Made by a program: the position numbers and the translations under genes
Notes under the pieces: generated by a model
Databases searched by the model: none
Seen by the model: the letters and a program-made list of their open reading frames with translations, nothing else
Told to the model about the DNA's origin: nothing
In this document: piece by piece, positions 33,287 through 43,884 of the stretch
How positions within the stretch are numbered: position 1 is the first letter of the stretch
Layout of the letters: each line of letters opens with the position of its first letter
From: Pseudogymnoascus destructans
Taxonomy: Eukaryota; Ascomycota; Leotiomycetes; Thelebolales; Thelebolaceae
Length of the DNA stretch: 64,000 nt
Direction: 5' to 3'
Assembly (NCBI RefSeq): GCF_001641265.1
Contig: NW_020167523.1
Coordinates: 1,786,592 to 1,850,591, forward strand

Positions 33287-33314
33287 AATCCACATCGCCG
33301 CGGCGATGTGGATT
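33287..33314. repeat. Perfect 28-bp palindrome
   Basis: The arms begin AATCCACATCGCCG and mirror perfectly without a loop. A partial copy of one arm (GCGATGTGGATTTCCACGC) lies about 75 bp further on. It sits on the left flank of element E. Confidence 0.65.
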
Positions 33315-33574
33315 TTGCGGTGAGGTGGTTGGTCAGGAATCGGGTGAAAGGTGGGGACGACCTGACGATGTGGTTTCTGCGATGTGGATTTCCACGCAGC
33401 AGGGCTATCTATGCCTTTAATCTTAGGTGGGTTAGTCATCTAGTGGGCAGGGTGCAGATGAGCTTATGGGAACGTCTCACGCGCGACCATAATGCTCATC
33501 CTTTCTTATCAGCCCTACACTTAAGTAAGAAGGGGAGATCCAGCACTACACTTCCTATTCCTAGACCATCTATA

Positions 33575-33950
33575 CTATCTATACTGCATCCATACTGTCT
33601 ATACTTTCCTACACTCTGCATCCATACTGTTTATCCTGCATCCATACTGTCTATACTTTCCTACACTCTGCATCCATACTGTTTATTCTGCATCCATACT
33701 GTCTATACTTTCCTACACTCTGCATCCATACTGTTTATTCTGCATCCATACTGTCTATACTTTCCTATACTCTGCATCCATACTGTCTATTTCTGCATCC
33801 ATACTGTCTATACTTTCCTATACTCTGCATCCATACTGTTTATTCTGCATTCATACTGTCTATACTTTCCTATACTCTGCATCCATACTGTTTATTCTGC
33901 ATCCATACTGTCTATACTGCATTTACACTGTCTATACTTTCTCATACTAC
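33575..33950 (+). repeat. Tandem repeat array at the left of element E
   Basis: About fourteen copies of TGCATCCATACTGT occur in a higher-order unit of about 52 bp that also contains CTATACTTTCCTA. The array ends a few bases before the ATG of the E gene (33,953), so it may be its promoter or 5' leader. Confidence 0.8.
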
Positions 33951-33952
33951 CA

Positions 33953-36900
33953 ATGTCTACACCTACAGCTACAAGGGAGCAGCAGCTTATAGACTTGTTT
34001 TCTGATTTTAGTGCAGACTTCTTAAGGGGGCAGCCCCCTGCCTCTAGTGATGTAAGGGGCCTTACTGATTTCAACATGGGTATTCTCATAGAGTTAAAGG
34101 GGCTAGGCCTGTTTTCGTTGTTTAAGGAGTTTAAGGAGTTCTTACAAATGGGAGTGTATAAGGATCTTATGAGGCTCTCTTGCCTTACAGACTTAAGAGA
34201 CCTAGGGAATGCCACTACCCTCTTTACTACATGCAAGGCATGGAGGGCGTCTACAGAGTCTATAGACCTTACAGAGTTTGTAGAGTCTAAGGAGATGCAA
34301 GAGCATGAAGGGCAAGAGGGGTTTGAGGAGTTTAAGGGGCTAGGCTGCTTATGGTACTTCTCAGATTTTAAGCTCCTCCTCTGTTCATCCTGCTCCCTTG
34401 CAATTAACCCCCTTAATGTAAAGGGGCACCTACTAAAGCACTGCCCCTTACTAAAGGGCAAGGAGAAGAAGGCCTTTGTTAGTAAGGTTATGAGCTTTAT
34501 TATAAGTTCACTAGAAGTCTCTAGCCTAAGGGAGAGCCACTTCCTCTTCCTCCTCTCCTCTGCCCTCTTCCCTCCTCTACGCCCCTTTAAGGGGCTTAGT
34601 GTAAAGGAGGAGCTCTATGCTTGTTCCTTAGTACCCTCCTGCTGTGTTATAAGGTCTTCCCTATACCACATAAAGAGGCACATAAGGGAGGAGCATAAGC
34701 CCTTGTTAAGCAATAAGGACATAAACCGCTGTTATAAAGTAATAGCAAGTGGGCAAGCCTTAGAGGAAAACAGGTTCTTCTTTAGTGTAGTTACTAGAGA
34801 GAAGGGGAAGGGTAGAGAGGAGCAGAGAAGGGCAAGGGGGGATACGCCCCTTCCTATGAGCCCATCTGCCTCCCTCCTCTTAAGTGGAGATGATGGGGGC
34901 AAGGGGGATGAGAGGGAGACCTTAGACCCATTTGAGCTAGCTAGTAGCATGTTCCTAGAGGAGCTGGCAGGAAAGGAGGATGCCTACCATAGTGGCGAGG
35001 TCCCCTTCTCCCTTAGCAAGCAGGAGAAGTACTCTACATTTCAGACAAAGACAAGGTACTTAGAGTTCATTGTAAGCAGAGACAGGCTAGTGCTAAAGGG
35101 TCTCGTTGCACCCTTACTTCAAGGGGAGGAGGAGGGGATTATGGGGGTGCTAACAGACCACTTAAAGGAGATGCTCTATCTAAGTCTAGAGAAGAGCCTC
35201 CTCCTTAATAGGGTGCACCTGAACCTCCTTAACAGCTTCCAGCTTAATGTGACTAGGAATAAGGGCTTTAAGCCCCTCCTAGAGGGAAACTCAAGGGTCT
35301 TGTACTCTAACTTCTTTGCCTCCTTCCTTGCCTTCCTCCTCCGCAGCTATAGGGATAGTAAGTGCCTAAAGCTAAAGCTATGCTATACACTTTACCCCCT
35401 ACCCTTAGCAAGTGCTTAAGAGAGCTCGAGGGCCTTGCTGCCCTAAAGCTAGAAGATAGGGAAGGGGGTAGAGGGGTAGGGACAAGCTTATACAGCATTA
35501 GGAAGTCCTTAAGCCATAAGCTAAACAAGCTAAAGTCAAAGGACTTTGACCTTAGCATGTCAAGTGACAGTGGGGAGGGAGAGGGTGTAGAGGATACAGA
35601 TGAGGAGACAAGTGCCTCCTTAGCCTCCTCTTCTCATTCATCCTCTATCCAATCCATAGGGTCAAACAATTCCATAGAGTCAGTTTCTATACTAGAGAGG
35701 GTAGCATCCTTAAGTAAGGACGATGATGCTACCTCAACCTCTATAAAGAAGAAGCTACTAGGCTTGCTCATTAGCCTGTTTAAGCAAGAGACAAACCTCT
35801 ACCTGTTCAAGAGCTCCATCCATTCGTTCTTTGCCTGTAAGAGCATAAGGGAGGACCTTAGCATGAGGGACTCCTTAGACTTCTCACAGCTGTATTCCAA
35901 GTTCATCTACTGCTCGCAGCTCATAGTTGTCGAGTATGCCTTTTCCTATGTCATAAGCAGAGACGACTCAAGCTCCCTCACATCTGTGATAAGGGACATG
36001 ATGTGCTCCTGTTTCCACAACAGTGCCCCTACCCCGCTAGGGGAGATCCTTAATAATAGGTCCTATTGCTTTAGGGTGAACAAGGAGCTGTCTTCCCTCT
36101 CAAGCGTCATCATTAGCTCAACTACTAAGGAGACGGTCTCTTACAAGAAGGTCACTATCAGTGTGGACGACCTCCGCCACTTGTTTAAAGAGGCCATCCT
36201 TAGCTCACTACAAGACTTAAGGGAGAAGCTGCTCTTAGGGATGCCTCATGAGGAGTATAAGCATATCTCCCTAGAGGGGTTCAGCGCAGTAGAGGATGCC
36301 TCTAACACCTCTCCTTATCAGTGCTTTCGCGACTTCCACCCCACCTCTCTTAGGAACAATGCCCTTGTAAGGGACTACATCCTTAAGACCGCTCTGCTAA
36401 GGGGCAAGTTCTTTAAGACAAGCAAGGAGAACAAGCTAGTGCTAGATCTCATCATGGTAAGGGCCTACTTGAGGGATGTAAAGGAGTTCCTAAAGCTATG
36501 CCTCCTTATCGTCCACTTTACAAGCGGCCTACCCTTAAGGGGGACAGAGCTCACTACCCTACGCTTCCTTAACTCTTATAAGGACAAGAGGGAGATGTTC
36601 TTGGACAAGGCTAGCCACCTCTTCATCTTAAACATCTCCTACTATAAGGGGAAGGAGCAGAGGGAGAAGGAGACCTCTAACATAAGGTATCTCTGCAAGG
36701 AGGCCTCTAGAGTCTTCCTGCCGTACATCACGCTCATCTCTTCCTTTGTGGGCTTCCTTAACCTTGCATCTGCATCCTCTCCCTCCTCCTATAAGTGGCT
36801 GCTGCCACTAAGCTGCTACTTCTTCCACCATGAGAAGCAGGTCCTCACATCTCGACATCTCAGCATTAGGCTAAGCACATTTACAAACCTAGTCCTAGGA

Positions 36901-37489
36901 CAGAAGATAGGGATACAAGTGTATAGGCAGCTCATTGTAGCAGTTGTGAGGGAGCTTATGGGAGAGGCACTAAATAAGGAGACGCTCACCCTAGAGGGAA
37001 GGGGGGACTCCTTCAGGGACATAAGGGCCCTGCAAATAAACCACTCTACTAGTGTAGAGGAGCTGCATTATGGGAGGAGCACCTCTACCTTCTCCAATGT
37101 TAGAGAGGGTGTGCAAAGGAGATACCTTGAGTTCTGCCTAAGGTTCTTTGCCTACTTCCACATCTCAGATCTAGATGTCAACTCTCACCCCTTCGCAGGT
37201 GCCTTAAGGGACAAGGAGATGCTAGATGAGAGCTTTAGAGGGGATTTGCAAAGGGCCAAGGGGTCTATGCTTGCACTGCGTTTCTATAAGGGTCCTACCT
37301 CCTCCTCCCCTCCCTTAGCCTCTGGCAGAAAGCACCTTAGGGGCAGGTCTAGCATTGCGAGTGCCTTGCAGGATGACTTTGCAGCTAAGACGGTGAGGCT
37401 AGAAGACCTCAACAACATGTCAAGCTCCCTTACCTCTACCTCTACTACCCTCCTTTATCTGCTACGGGAGTTCCTTAGCAATCCCTTAG
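33953..37489 (+). CDS. Element E protein, N-terminal part: zinc fingers and tyrosine-recombinase-like domain
   Basis: From ATG 33953 (MSTPTATREQQLIDLFSDF) the frame runs to about 35,400, then continues shifted by one base to 37,489. The shift lies near a TACCCCCTACCC run at 35,394-35,410; I found no intron that would repair it. Two zinc-finger-like motifs, CSSCSLAINPLNVKGHLLKH and a C...C...HIKRHIREEH segment, resemble OrsD/DUF3505 proteins. The later half (about 36,500-37,180) looks like a tyrosine recombinase. It has box I GLPLRGTELTTL, a conserved Arg in QVYRQLIVAVV, and NHSTSVEELHY, where His and Tyr are 9 residues apart as in Cre and lambda integrase. The usual HxxR histidine reads Gln. 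The apparent end is made by the LTR insertion; the original protein went on into the helicase. Confidence 0.72.
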
Positions 37490-37802
37490 TGTAAGGACAC
37501 AGGGAATACGGCTCTCCGTAGGTGCATATGGGAGTGCGAGTCGGAGGTGATGCTGTATTCTATCCTATAGGTCTACTACGAAGGATACAAAAAAGATGAA
37601 AGGGGAGCTTATAGCTTCCTACCCCTTATGTACCTAAATGGGGTCCGACTCGGCTAGGCCTTAGCGTACCGGTAGATCCACTCCCGTCTGCCGCCCGAAT
37701 CGACCCCGACCCTAGAACATCTATGCTGCTATACTACTATGTCGCCTATTCCGCGTTGTCTTACGGGTCCGAGGGTACCCCGTGTAAGGAGGCATCCTTA
37801 CA
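37490..37802 (-). repeat. 3' LTR of the gypsy element (313 bp)
   Basis: Read on the minus strand it starts TGTAAGGATGCC and ends GTGTCCTTACA. It appears to be an exact inverted copy of 55,941-56,253. A purine-rich tract (AAGGGGGGGGGTAA) lies just inside it at about 37,803-37,816, as expected at the 3' end of the internal region. CTTAG before it (37,485-37,489) is the target duplication. Confidence 0.93.
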
Positions 37803-38331
37803 TTACCCCCCCCCTTGAGAGAGTGCTTTGTCCTCAAAGCGCGTGGCTCCGTGTGCCGACCGAATGGTAGCCGAGTGTCGGTATGGTCTAGGTAGTCTTT
37901 GTTCGAAGATCGTGGTGCTGAATGCGTCCGTGGGATGGATCGCGGAGCGTGCTTTGTTCCTAATAAAAGCGGATTGTTGAGGTCCGAGTTGGCACCGTAT
38001 AGTATCCAGTTGTGGTGTTGCGCGTCGCGAGTTTCTTAGTTACTGTGCGCGCGCTACTACTCCTCAGAAATTCATTGTTCTAAGCGGTTGTTATGGAGCA
38101 ACCGATTCCACCCAGGATTCGAAGGCTTCTTTTTACAACAACACCGCCTACGAACCCACCTCCCGAATCCAGTAAGTAGCCCCTCTTGTTCGTATACTGT
38201 ATACTAATCTGATTGTTTCATAGGAAACAAAACAAACCAGACGACCGAGTAGGTGATGATTGCGCGCCGACGCGTAGGTGATAACTTCTGGGCTTGGGGC
38301 TGACGGTTTTGTAGGAAACCTTTTCGCGAAG

Positions 38332-39084
38332 ATGCCCGTCCTGCTGCCCCCCGGGGCCCTCCCGGCTGCGTACCGCGTCCTCTGTATGAGATGCGTGCGC
38401 CGTATTGGGACACCCGACGATGCTCCCATGGAGCATGAGTGCGTTTGGAGCGAGAAAAGCTCCAAGTGCGCCTACTGCGTGAAGCAGAAGGCACCATGTG
38501 TGCCGGTGAGTTCTCGGGTGCTGTTCGGTCTGGTGGTTGGTTTCCTGTGCTGACTTTCTGGGGGATAGATTCTCTGGTTCCTCGAGGAGGAATATGCCGC
38601 CATCGTCGCCGCCGAAGCGGCCACCCCTCCCGTCCCGGCCACCACCCTCAAGACCTACAAGGAGGTCGCGCGCGTGGCCGACCTCTCCAGCGCCGCCATG
38701 CCGGCCCTGCGCTCCCCCTTTGAGGGGGCGCAGTACATTCAGGGGCTGGCCACCCTCGCTGCCATCAAGGTAAGTTTTCCCCTTTCTGTTGTTCTTGTTC
38801 TGGGTCTGACTCCTAGGTAGGACCTCGCCGCCGCGGTGGAGGGGTTGAAGGAGGATACGGGGAAGCTCCTCGCGGGGCAGGCCCGCGCCGTCTCCTTGCT
38901 GGGGACGGTGGATAAAACCACCGACAAGGTGGGGAAGGAGGTGAGCTTCGTGGCGACTGCGGTCGCGAAGGTGGAGAAGGCGGTGGGGAAGTTGGCCGGG
39001 GCTGTTGCGGTGGCTCCCCGCAATGGCGGGAAGAGGAAGAGGGGGGAGGAGGAGGAGGGGAATGGGGAGAACCCGATTGGGTGA
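38332..39084 (+). CDS. Cys-rich accessory protein encoded antisense to gag-pol in the gypsy element
   Basis: Three exons (38332-38505, 38569-38769, 38821-39084) have phase-0 introns with GTGAGT...GGGATAG and GTAAGT...GGTAG borders. They code for about 212 residues on the strand opposite to gag-pol. The N-terminal part has a cysteine cluster: CMRCVRRIG, then HECVWSEKSSKCAYCVKQKAPC. A helical region follows (KTYKEVARVADLSSAAMPAL). A heptad-like stretch rich in Val/Lys comes next (DKTTDKVGKEVSFVATAVAK), and the end is basic with KRKR, a possible nuclear signal. It lies between the pol stop and the 3' LTR. I know no named family. Intact codons and splice sites suggest a working gene. Further 5' exons, for example from ATG 38094, cannot be excluded. 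Confidence 0.68.
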
Positions 39085-39239
39085 ACGGGCCCTGTGCCGG
39101 AGGGAACTCGGGCGTGGTCTTTCACGTGGGGTCACTTCGACCCTTCGTCTCTCATGGTGGTAGCCGCTTGTTGCGATGCCGGTGAGACGTTTGGGAAGGG
39201 TGGCTTCCGCAAGGGCTACGGCTCTGAGGGTGCCCTGGC

Positions 39240-42200
39240 TTAGAGGGTGTTTAGTTTAGTGTCGTAGGTAGCAACGACGCTGTTTTCCTCTGCTTTGCCG
39301 TGCCTCTCGTGATCGTAGCTTGGTTTGCCTGTCTCCCATTCCGTGATCCAGCCGGGTAGGTCCTGCGGTGGTCCTGGCAGGTTTGGGTACTCCGCGTGGA
39401 ACTCCCGGATTTTGTAGGGGGAGTTCTTAAAGTTTGAGGCGGGGTACCATTCCGGGTCCGGATCGTATCCGACCCAGGATACCTGGTATTGAAGTTGTTT
39501 TCGCCGGATCCTTACGGCGAGGATCTTTTCGACCTCCCACTCCTCTAGGCCGTCTACGACTTCGCTGCTTGGCTCAGGCGCTGCTTGACCGGGCAGCGGG
39601 TTATTCGGAGCCTTGATGAGTACGTCTGGAGAGAAGACATCGTGTATTTGGGAACCCTTCGGTAGGTCTAGTCGGAAGGCGTGTCCGATTTGTTCCAGTA
39701 CCGTATAGGGTCCGACCCATTGTTGCCCCAGCTTACGGCTAGGGCGGTGATTTTTCAGATTCTTGGTCGATAGGTAAACCTTGTCTCCTACGTCCCAGTC
39801 AATGGCTCGTCGGCGTCGATTCGCGTATTTAGACATATCCTCTTGTGCTTTGGCCATGTTCTCCTTTGCGTAAATCCATGCGGAGTGCATGCGGTTTGCT
39901 ACTGCTTTGGCTTCCTTCTGGTTCATGACTTCCCTAGGGGTCGTGGCTTTCGGGGTTTCCCAGTCCCAACTGGTGCGCGGATCAGTTCCGTACTTGAGTC
40001 GGTAGGGGGTCATTCCGATCGAGGCATGGGGAAGGGTCATTTGCACCCGATCCATGATGGGAATGAGCTCGCTCCAGTTATCCTGGTAATGTGATACGAA
40101 GGGCCTCAGTCTCTGATCGATATACCGATTCATGATTTCCGTCTGCCCGTCGGTCTGCTTGTGATAGGCTGTCGACAGCTTGATCTTGACGCCGATGATC
40201 CGGCAGAACTCGTGCCAGAAGGATGACACGAATTGGGGTCCGCGGTCACTGACGATCGATACCGGGGTGTGCCCGAATCGATATATCCATTCGATGAACA
40301 GCTGCGCCATTTGTCGTGCATCTGTAGTCTTATAACACGGTATGGTCACCGAACTCTTCCCGAGGCGGTCCATAAACACTAGGATGCTGTCGTACCCGTG
40401 CTTGTCCCTTGGGAACTCCTTGAAGTCCATCGTAAGGTGTTGCATAGGGTAGTCGGGTACCGGTAGGGGGTGTAGAAAGCCCTGTTGCTTTGTGACATTG
40501 GTGTGCGAAAGGCGGCATGTCGCGCAGTTACGCACATACCGTATGCAGTCCGCTTCCATACCGACCCAGCGATACTTCTGGGCAAGCAACTGGTAGGTCT
40601 TCCGGCTGCTGGGGTGCGCCGTCGACACCTGGTCATGCGCCTCTCGGATGAGTTTCGTACACAGCTCGGTGTGGCGGTTCACACATAGGCGGTCTTTGTA
40701 CAGGAGGAGTTGGTCGGCTAGGGCGTACCCATCCGGTAAGGGTTGTTTCGCGCGTGTCTCGGCGAACGACTTCCGGTTGTCTACGCATAGTGCCTCGATC
40801 AGATCGAAGGGCATCTGCGCCTTTGGGGGGTCGATGGCATTGATCGATGCTACATAACTGTCGGCCAACTCGGCACTGATACGGGGGTGTAGGCGGGCAG
40901 GGCCAAGCAACACCCTCGCACGACTATCCAACTTGACTTTCTGTTGCATTACGAGGTCTTGGTCTCTTCGGCTCAGAATATCAGCCTTCAGGTTATTCTT
41001 ACCTGCCGTATACGTAATGTGGAAGTTGAAGTCGGATAGTAGTTCCATCCATCGCACCTGCTTCGCGGTGAGAACCTTCGTCGTCATGAAGTATTCGAGC
41101 GAGCGGTGGTCCGTATACACCTCGACTCGCTGCGTAACAGAGGCCAACTCAGGTCTCCATTTCGCGAACGCTTTCACGATGGCGAAGAGTTCCTTGTCAT
41201 GGATTTCCCAGTTGATCTCATGGCCGGTAAGGACGTGGCTGTAGAAGCTCACTGGGTACCAGAGCTGGTCCGGGTGCTCTTGTGATAGCACGCCGGCGAC
41301 GACTCCGTCTGAAGAGTCGGTCTCTAGCTTCGTAGGCAATTCGGGGTTGAAGTGGTGTAGTGCCTGCACCGCTAGTAGCTGCCGCCGTAATTCTTCAAAG
41401 GCGTTCTCACATTCCTCAGTCCATAGGAACGGCTCCGAGGGGCTCGTGATGGTAGTCAGGGGCTTCGCGATCTTCCCGAAATTGCGTATGAACTGGCGGT
41501 AGAACCCACAGAAGCCTAGATAGGATTTCACACCGGTAACGGTGGTCGGTCGAATCCAGTTTCGAAGGGGTTCGATCTTGTCGGGGTCCGCCTCGACACC
41601 AGAAGTGGTCAGTATGTAACCCAGGTACTTAGTTCGGGTAACATTGAACTCGCACTTCTTGAGGTCGGCTTGTAGCCCTGCCTCACGAAGGCGCTGTAGG
41701 ACTTTGTGTACGTGCTCTATATGTTCCGTAGGGTCCTCGGAGTATATGAGAATGTCGTCGAGGTAAGCCGTACAGAAGTCGTCCAAGTATTGCATGAGGA
41801 CGTCGTTCATGTAGCGCTGGTACGTTGCGGGGCCGTTGGTCAGTCCGAACGGCAGCACCTTGCACTTATAAGATCCATATCGAGTCCGAAAGGTAGTATA
41901 CTCTTCGGAGTCAGGGTGCATTCGTATGCGATGGAAGGCTTGTCGGATATCTAGTTTCGTGAAAATCTTGGCTTTCGACACCCGTCCAAGTAGTTCGTCA
42001 ATGCGCGGTATAGGGTACGGATCGTTGCGGGTGAGTCCGTTCAGCTTGCGGTAATCAATGCAGAACCTCAGTTTGCCGTCCGCTTTCTTAACGAAGAGTA
42101 TAGGGGACGCAAAGGGGCTATTGCTATTGACGATGAAGCCTTTCTCCAGGTTCTCCAGCAGGTATTGCTTGGTAGCCTTAAGCTCTTTGGTGCCTTGCCG

Positions 42201-42488
42201 GTAGAGCGGGGAGAAAGCGTTTGGTAACGGCGCCTCTAGCTGTATCTTATGATCGTATACCCGGTGTGGTGGTAATTTATCAGATTCCGATTTTGAGAAG
42301 ACGTCGGTGTACTTTCGGTGCACAGGCGGGAGTTTCTCCTGGATGAGTGATATCGTCTCGTCATCCTCTTCAGATTCTTTTTCCCGAATGATCTGATCGA
42401 TCTCGTAAAGGCTGGTCTGGAAGAACTCGGCATCGCTTCGCATCATCTCGTGGTGGAAGGCGTTTGCACCGATCTCGCAGATGTGCAC
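39240..42488 (-). CDS. Gypsy pol: reverse transcriptase, RNase H, integrase, chromodomain
   Basis: A long frame of about 1080 codons without stops. In order: reverse transcriptase with RFCIDYRKLNG, LPFGLTNGPATYQRYMND and the catalytic YLDDILIYS; RNase H with LETDSSDGVVAGVLSQ; integrase with a CATCRLSH zinc-binding part and catalytic residues in TMDFKEFP, SDRGPQFVSS and QTDGQTEIMNR. At the C-terminus is a chromodomain (EVEKILAVRIRRKQLQYQVS, WVGYDPDPEWYPASNF), which in chromoviruses guides integration to marked chromatin. The frame begins without an ATG, so it is made as a fusion with protease by frameshifting or splicing. It looks undamaged. Confidence 0.93.
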   Translation of the reverse strand: MHICEIGANAFHHEMMRSDAEFFQTSLYEIDQIIREKESEEDDETISLIQEKLPPVHRKYTDVFSKSESDKLPPHRVYDHKIQLEAPLPNAFSPLYRQGTKELKATKQYLLENLEKGFIVNSNSPFASPILFVKKADGKLRFCIDYRKLNGLTRNDPYPIPRIDELLGRVSKAKIFTKLDIRQAFHRIRMHPDSEEYTTFRTRYGSYKCKVLPFGLTNGPATYQRYMNDVLMQYLDDFCTAYLDDILIYSEDPTEHIEHVHKVLQRLREAGLQADLKKCEFNVTRTKYLGYILTTSGVEADPDKIEPLRNWIRPTTVTGVKSYLGFCGFYRQFIRNFGKIAKPLTTITSPSEPFLWTEECENAFEELRRQLLAVQALHHFNPELPTKLETDSSDGVVAGVLSQEHPDQLWYPVSFYSHVLTGHEINWEIHDKELFAIVKAFAKWRPELASVTQRVEVYTDHRSLEYFMTTKVLTAKQVRWMELLSDFNFHITYTAGKNNLKADILSRRDQDLVMQQKVKLDSRARVLLGPARLHPRISAELADSYVASINAIDPPKAQMPFDLIEALCVDNRKSFAETRAKQPLPDGYALADQLLLYKDRLCVNRHTELCTKLIREAHDQVSTAHPSSRKTYQLLAQKYRWVGMEADCIRYVRNCATCRLSHTNVTKQQGFLHPLPVPDYPMQHLTMDFKEFPRDKHGYDSILVFMDRLGKSSVTIPCYKTTDARQMAQLFIEWIYRFGHTPVSIVSDRGPQFVSSFWHEFCRIIGVKIKLSTAYHKQTDGQTEIMNRYIDQRLRPFVSHYQDNWSELIPIMDRVQMTLPHASIGMTPYRLKYGTDPRTSWDWETPKATTPREVMNQKEAKAVANRMHSAWIYAKENMAKAQEDMSKYANRRRRAIDWDVGDKVYLSTKNLKNHRPSRKLGQQWVGPYTVLEQIGHAFRLDLPKGSQIHDVFSPDVLIKAPNNPLPGQAAPEPSSEVVDGLEEWEVEKILAVRIRRKQLQYQVSWVGYDPDPEWYPASNFKNSPYKIREFHAEYPNLPGPPQDLPGWITEWETGKPSYDHERHGKAEENSVVATYDTKLNTL

Positions 42489-43258
42489 CGGCGTGAAGCT
42501 TGGTACAGGCCCGGTGGCAAGAAAGGTACCCCTGGGATCTGAGGTGTACTCGGGGCAGTGTCGGTGGTCATTCCGGAGTCCGAAATTATCACTTTCATTT
42601 CCATCGAGCGTCCGCCTGCGCGGCGTCTGTCTTCGTGGTGGATTGCGGCATCCCTACGATTCGCATCCGACTGGTGAGAAGGATGTCGAATGGACGTTTC
42701 GCGCGAGTGGTAGGGCAAGGTGATCTCCTTGCTCCAGCTAGGAGTAGGCGGGTACTCCTTTGGCCATACTAGCCGGCTCTTTGCAGAGTCGAGTAGTATT
42801 CGGAAGCGGCTGAAAAGCTTCCTCCCAATTATCACATCTTGCGCTCCGAGGTCCAGGAGCACAAAGGGGCAGTTATATATTCGGCGTCCTTCGACTGTTA
42901 AGTGCAACCGAATATACTCCGATACGTGACTTTGGATTTTTCGCTGAAAACCACGTATGGGTACAGAGTAGGGCAGTTTCCGTATGGGGCTCTGAAGCGC
43001 CTTCGACAGTCGTAGCGCGAAGGGCTTGTTGATGACGAGGTATCCGTTTGCTCCTGTGTCTGCGAGAGCCTTCGTTTGCACACCGAGTCCGTTCAGACTC
43101 AGCGTCGTGTCGACTAAGAACTGGGTTCCGCCCAAGAGTTCTTGTAGGTCGAGATCTCGCAGATCACATTTGCGTAGACCTAGGAAGGAGCCTTTCCCTA
43201 GGCCTCGTCGTTTTCCTCCAGGGACGCATCCGATTGGAGTTCGACTGCCTCCTCCCAC
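42443..43258 (-). CDS. Gypsy aspartic protease region
   Basis: The frame overlaps the gag end and the pol start in different phases. The active-site motif is ALADTGANGYLV, and VIIGRKLFSRFRILLD matches the second conserved motif of retropepsins (the IIG after the flap). The protease would cut the Gag-Pol product. The first 30 or so residues of the open frame lie antisense to nothing else known and are probably not all used. Confidence 0.8.
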   Translation of the reverse strand: MGGGSRTPIGCVPGGKRRGLGKGSFLGLRKCDLRDLDLQELLGGTQFLVDTTLSLNGLGVQTKALADTGANGYLVINKPFALRLSKALQSPIRKLPYSVPIRGFQRKIQSHVSEYIRLHLTVEGRRIYNCPFVLLDLGAQDVIIGRKLFSRFRILLDSAKSRLVWPKEYPPTPSWSKEITLPYHSRETSIRHPSHQSDANRRDAAIHHEDRRRAGGRSMEMKVIISDSGMTTDTAPSTPQIPGVPFLPPGLYQASRRCTSARSVQTPSTTR

Positions 43259-43884
43259 TGCTCTTCAGGTTCAGGGGCTTCGCGGTCAATCTCTTTGACT
43301 GTGGGGTTGAGCGGGCACCTGTCCTGGAAATGACCGGGCTTCCCACATTTGAGACAGTTTCCAGACGCAGCCGGCACGGCGGTCCGCACGCGACCTGTTA
43401 TGTCCGGCTTGGGGGCGGTGGGTATGAAAGGAGTCCTCTGGACGGAACCCAACGGACTTCTTGTCGTCTTCGGTGGTTGGGTCTTGGCGGCCTCCACAGG
43501 CGGGAACCTGGATGAGCCGAGGCGGGCCCGTCCTGGGAAGCTCGACTCGCCGCTCTTGGACTGGGAGCTCAACTCGCCGTTCCTGCGTCGCTCTTGGTCG
43601 AAGGCGGTTAAGGCTCGGACCATGGTGAGGTAATCGCCTTTCCATTGGTCCTTCATGACCGCCACGCGGCTGCGGAATTGCGGTGTGAGCTTGTTCCACA
43701 TATACCGAAACCTTCCGATTGTGATACTTGTCCCGTAATCGCCGCACTTTGGAAGCGGGCTTTGAACTCGGGGAAGGTTTCGTGTAAGTGACCCTTTTCG
43801 CCCATCTGCATATCGTCGAATTCGTTCCGGGCCTGTTCGGTCTCATTACCCGTAAGGTAATATGATCCTAATAGGTCCATCATG
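43198..43884 (-). pseudogene. Gypsy gag, 3' half
   Basis: The segment from MMDLLGSYYLTGNETEQARN to the zinc knuckle CLKCGKPGHFQDRC and an acidic end is the C-terminal half of a Ty3/gypsy nucleocapsid precursor. A frame change of one base lies near 43,705-43,715, just before YMWNKLTPQFRSRVAV. At about 43,884 gag sequence stops and hAT sequence begins on the other strand. The missing first half is at 56,616-57,223. Confidence 0.85.

Larger units (their letters stand above)
33575..37489 (+). mobile_element. Element E, left part (tyrosine-recombinase half)
   Basis: This AT-rich, CpG-poor block holds the N-terminal and recombinase part of the E gene. It is cut at 37,489 by a gypsy LTR. Its continuation, the helicase half, now lies inverted at 54,281-55,940. 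The 5 bases CTTAG before the LTR recur (as CTAAG) before the other LTR at 55,936-55,940, which shows that both LTRs belong to a single insertion. The outer borders of E are not defined. Confidence 0.8.

Noticed and set aside
33575..33950. Coding repeats rich in His-Pro-Tyr-Cys at the start of the E frame
   Set aside because: The open frame through the array is chance; the protein-like sequence starts at ATG 33953 and the array reads open in more than one frame.
35335..35415. 51-nt intron (GTAAGT...CTTAG) in the E gene
   Set aside because: Its length is a multiple of three, so it does not join the two frames.
38218..39135. 305-codon minus-strand frame in the gypsy 3' region
   Set aside because: Low-complexity Arg/Pro/Leu-rich translation; the opposite strand has a spliced Cys-rich gene with good borders that explains the bias.
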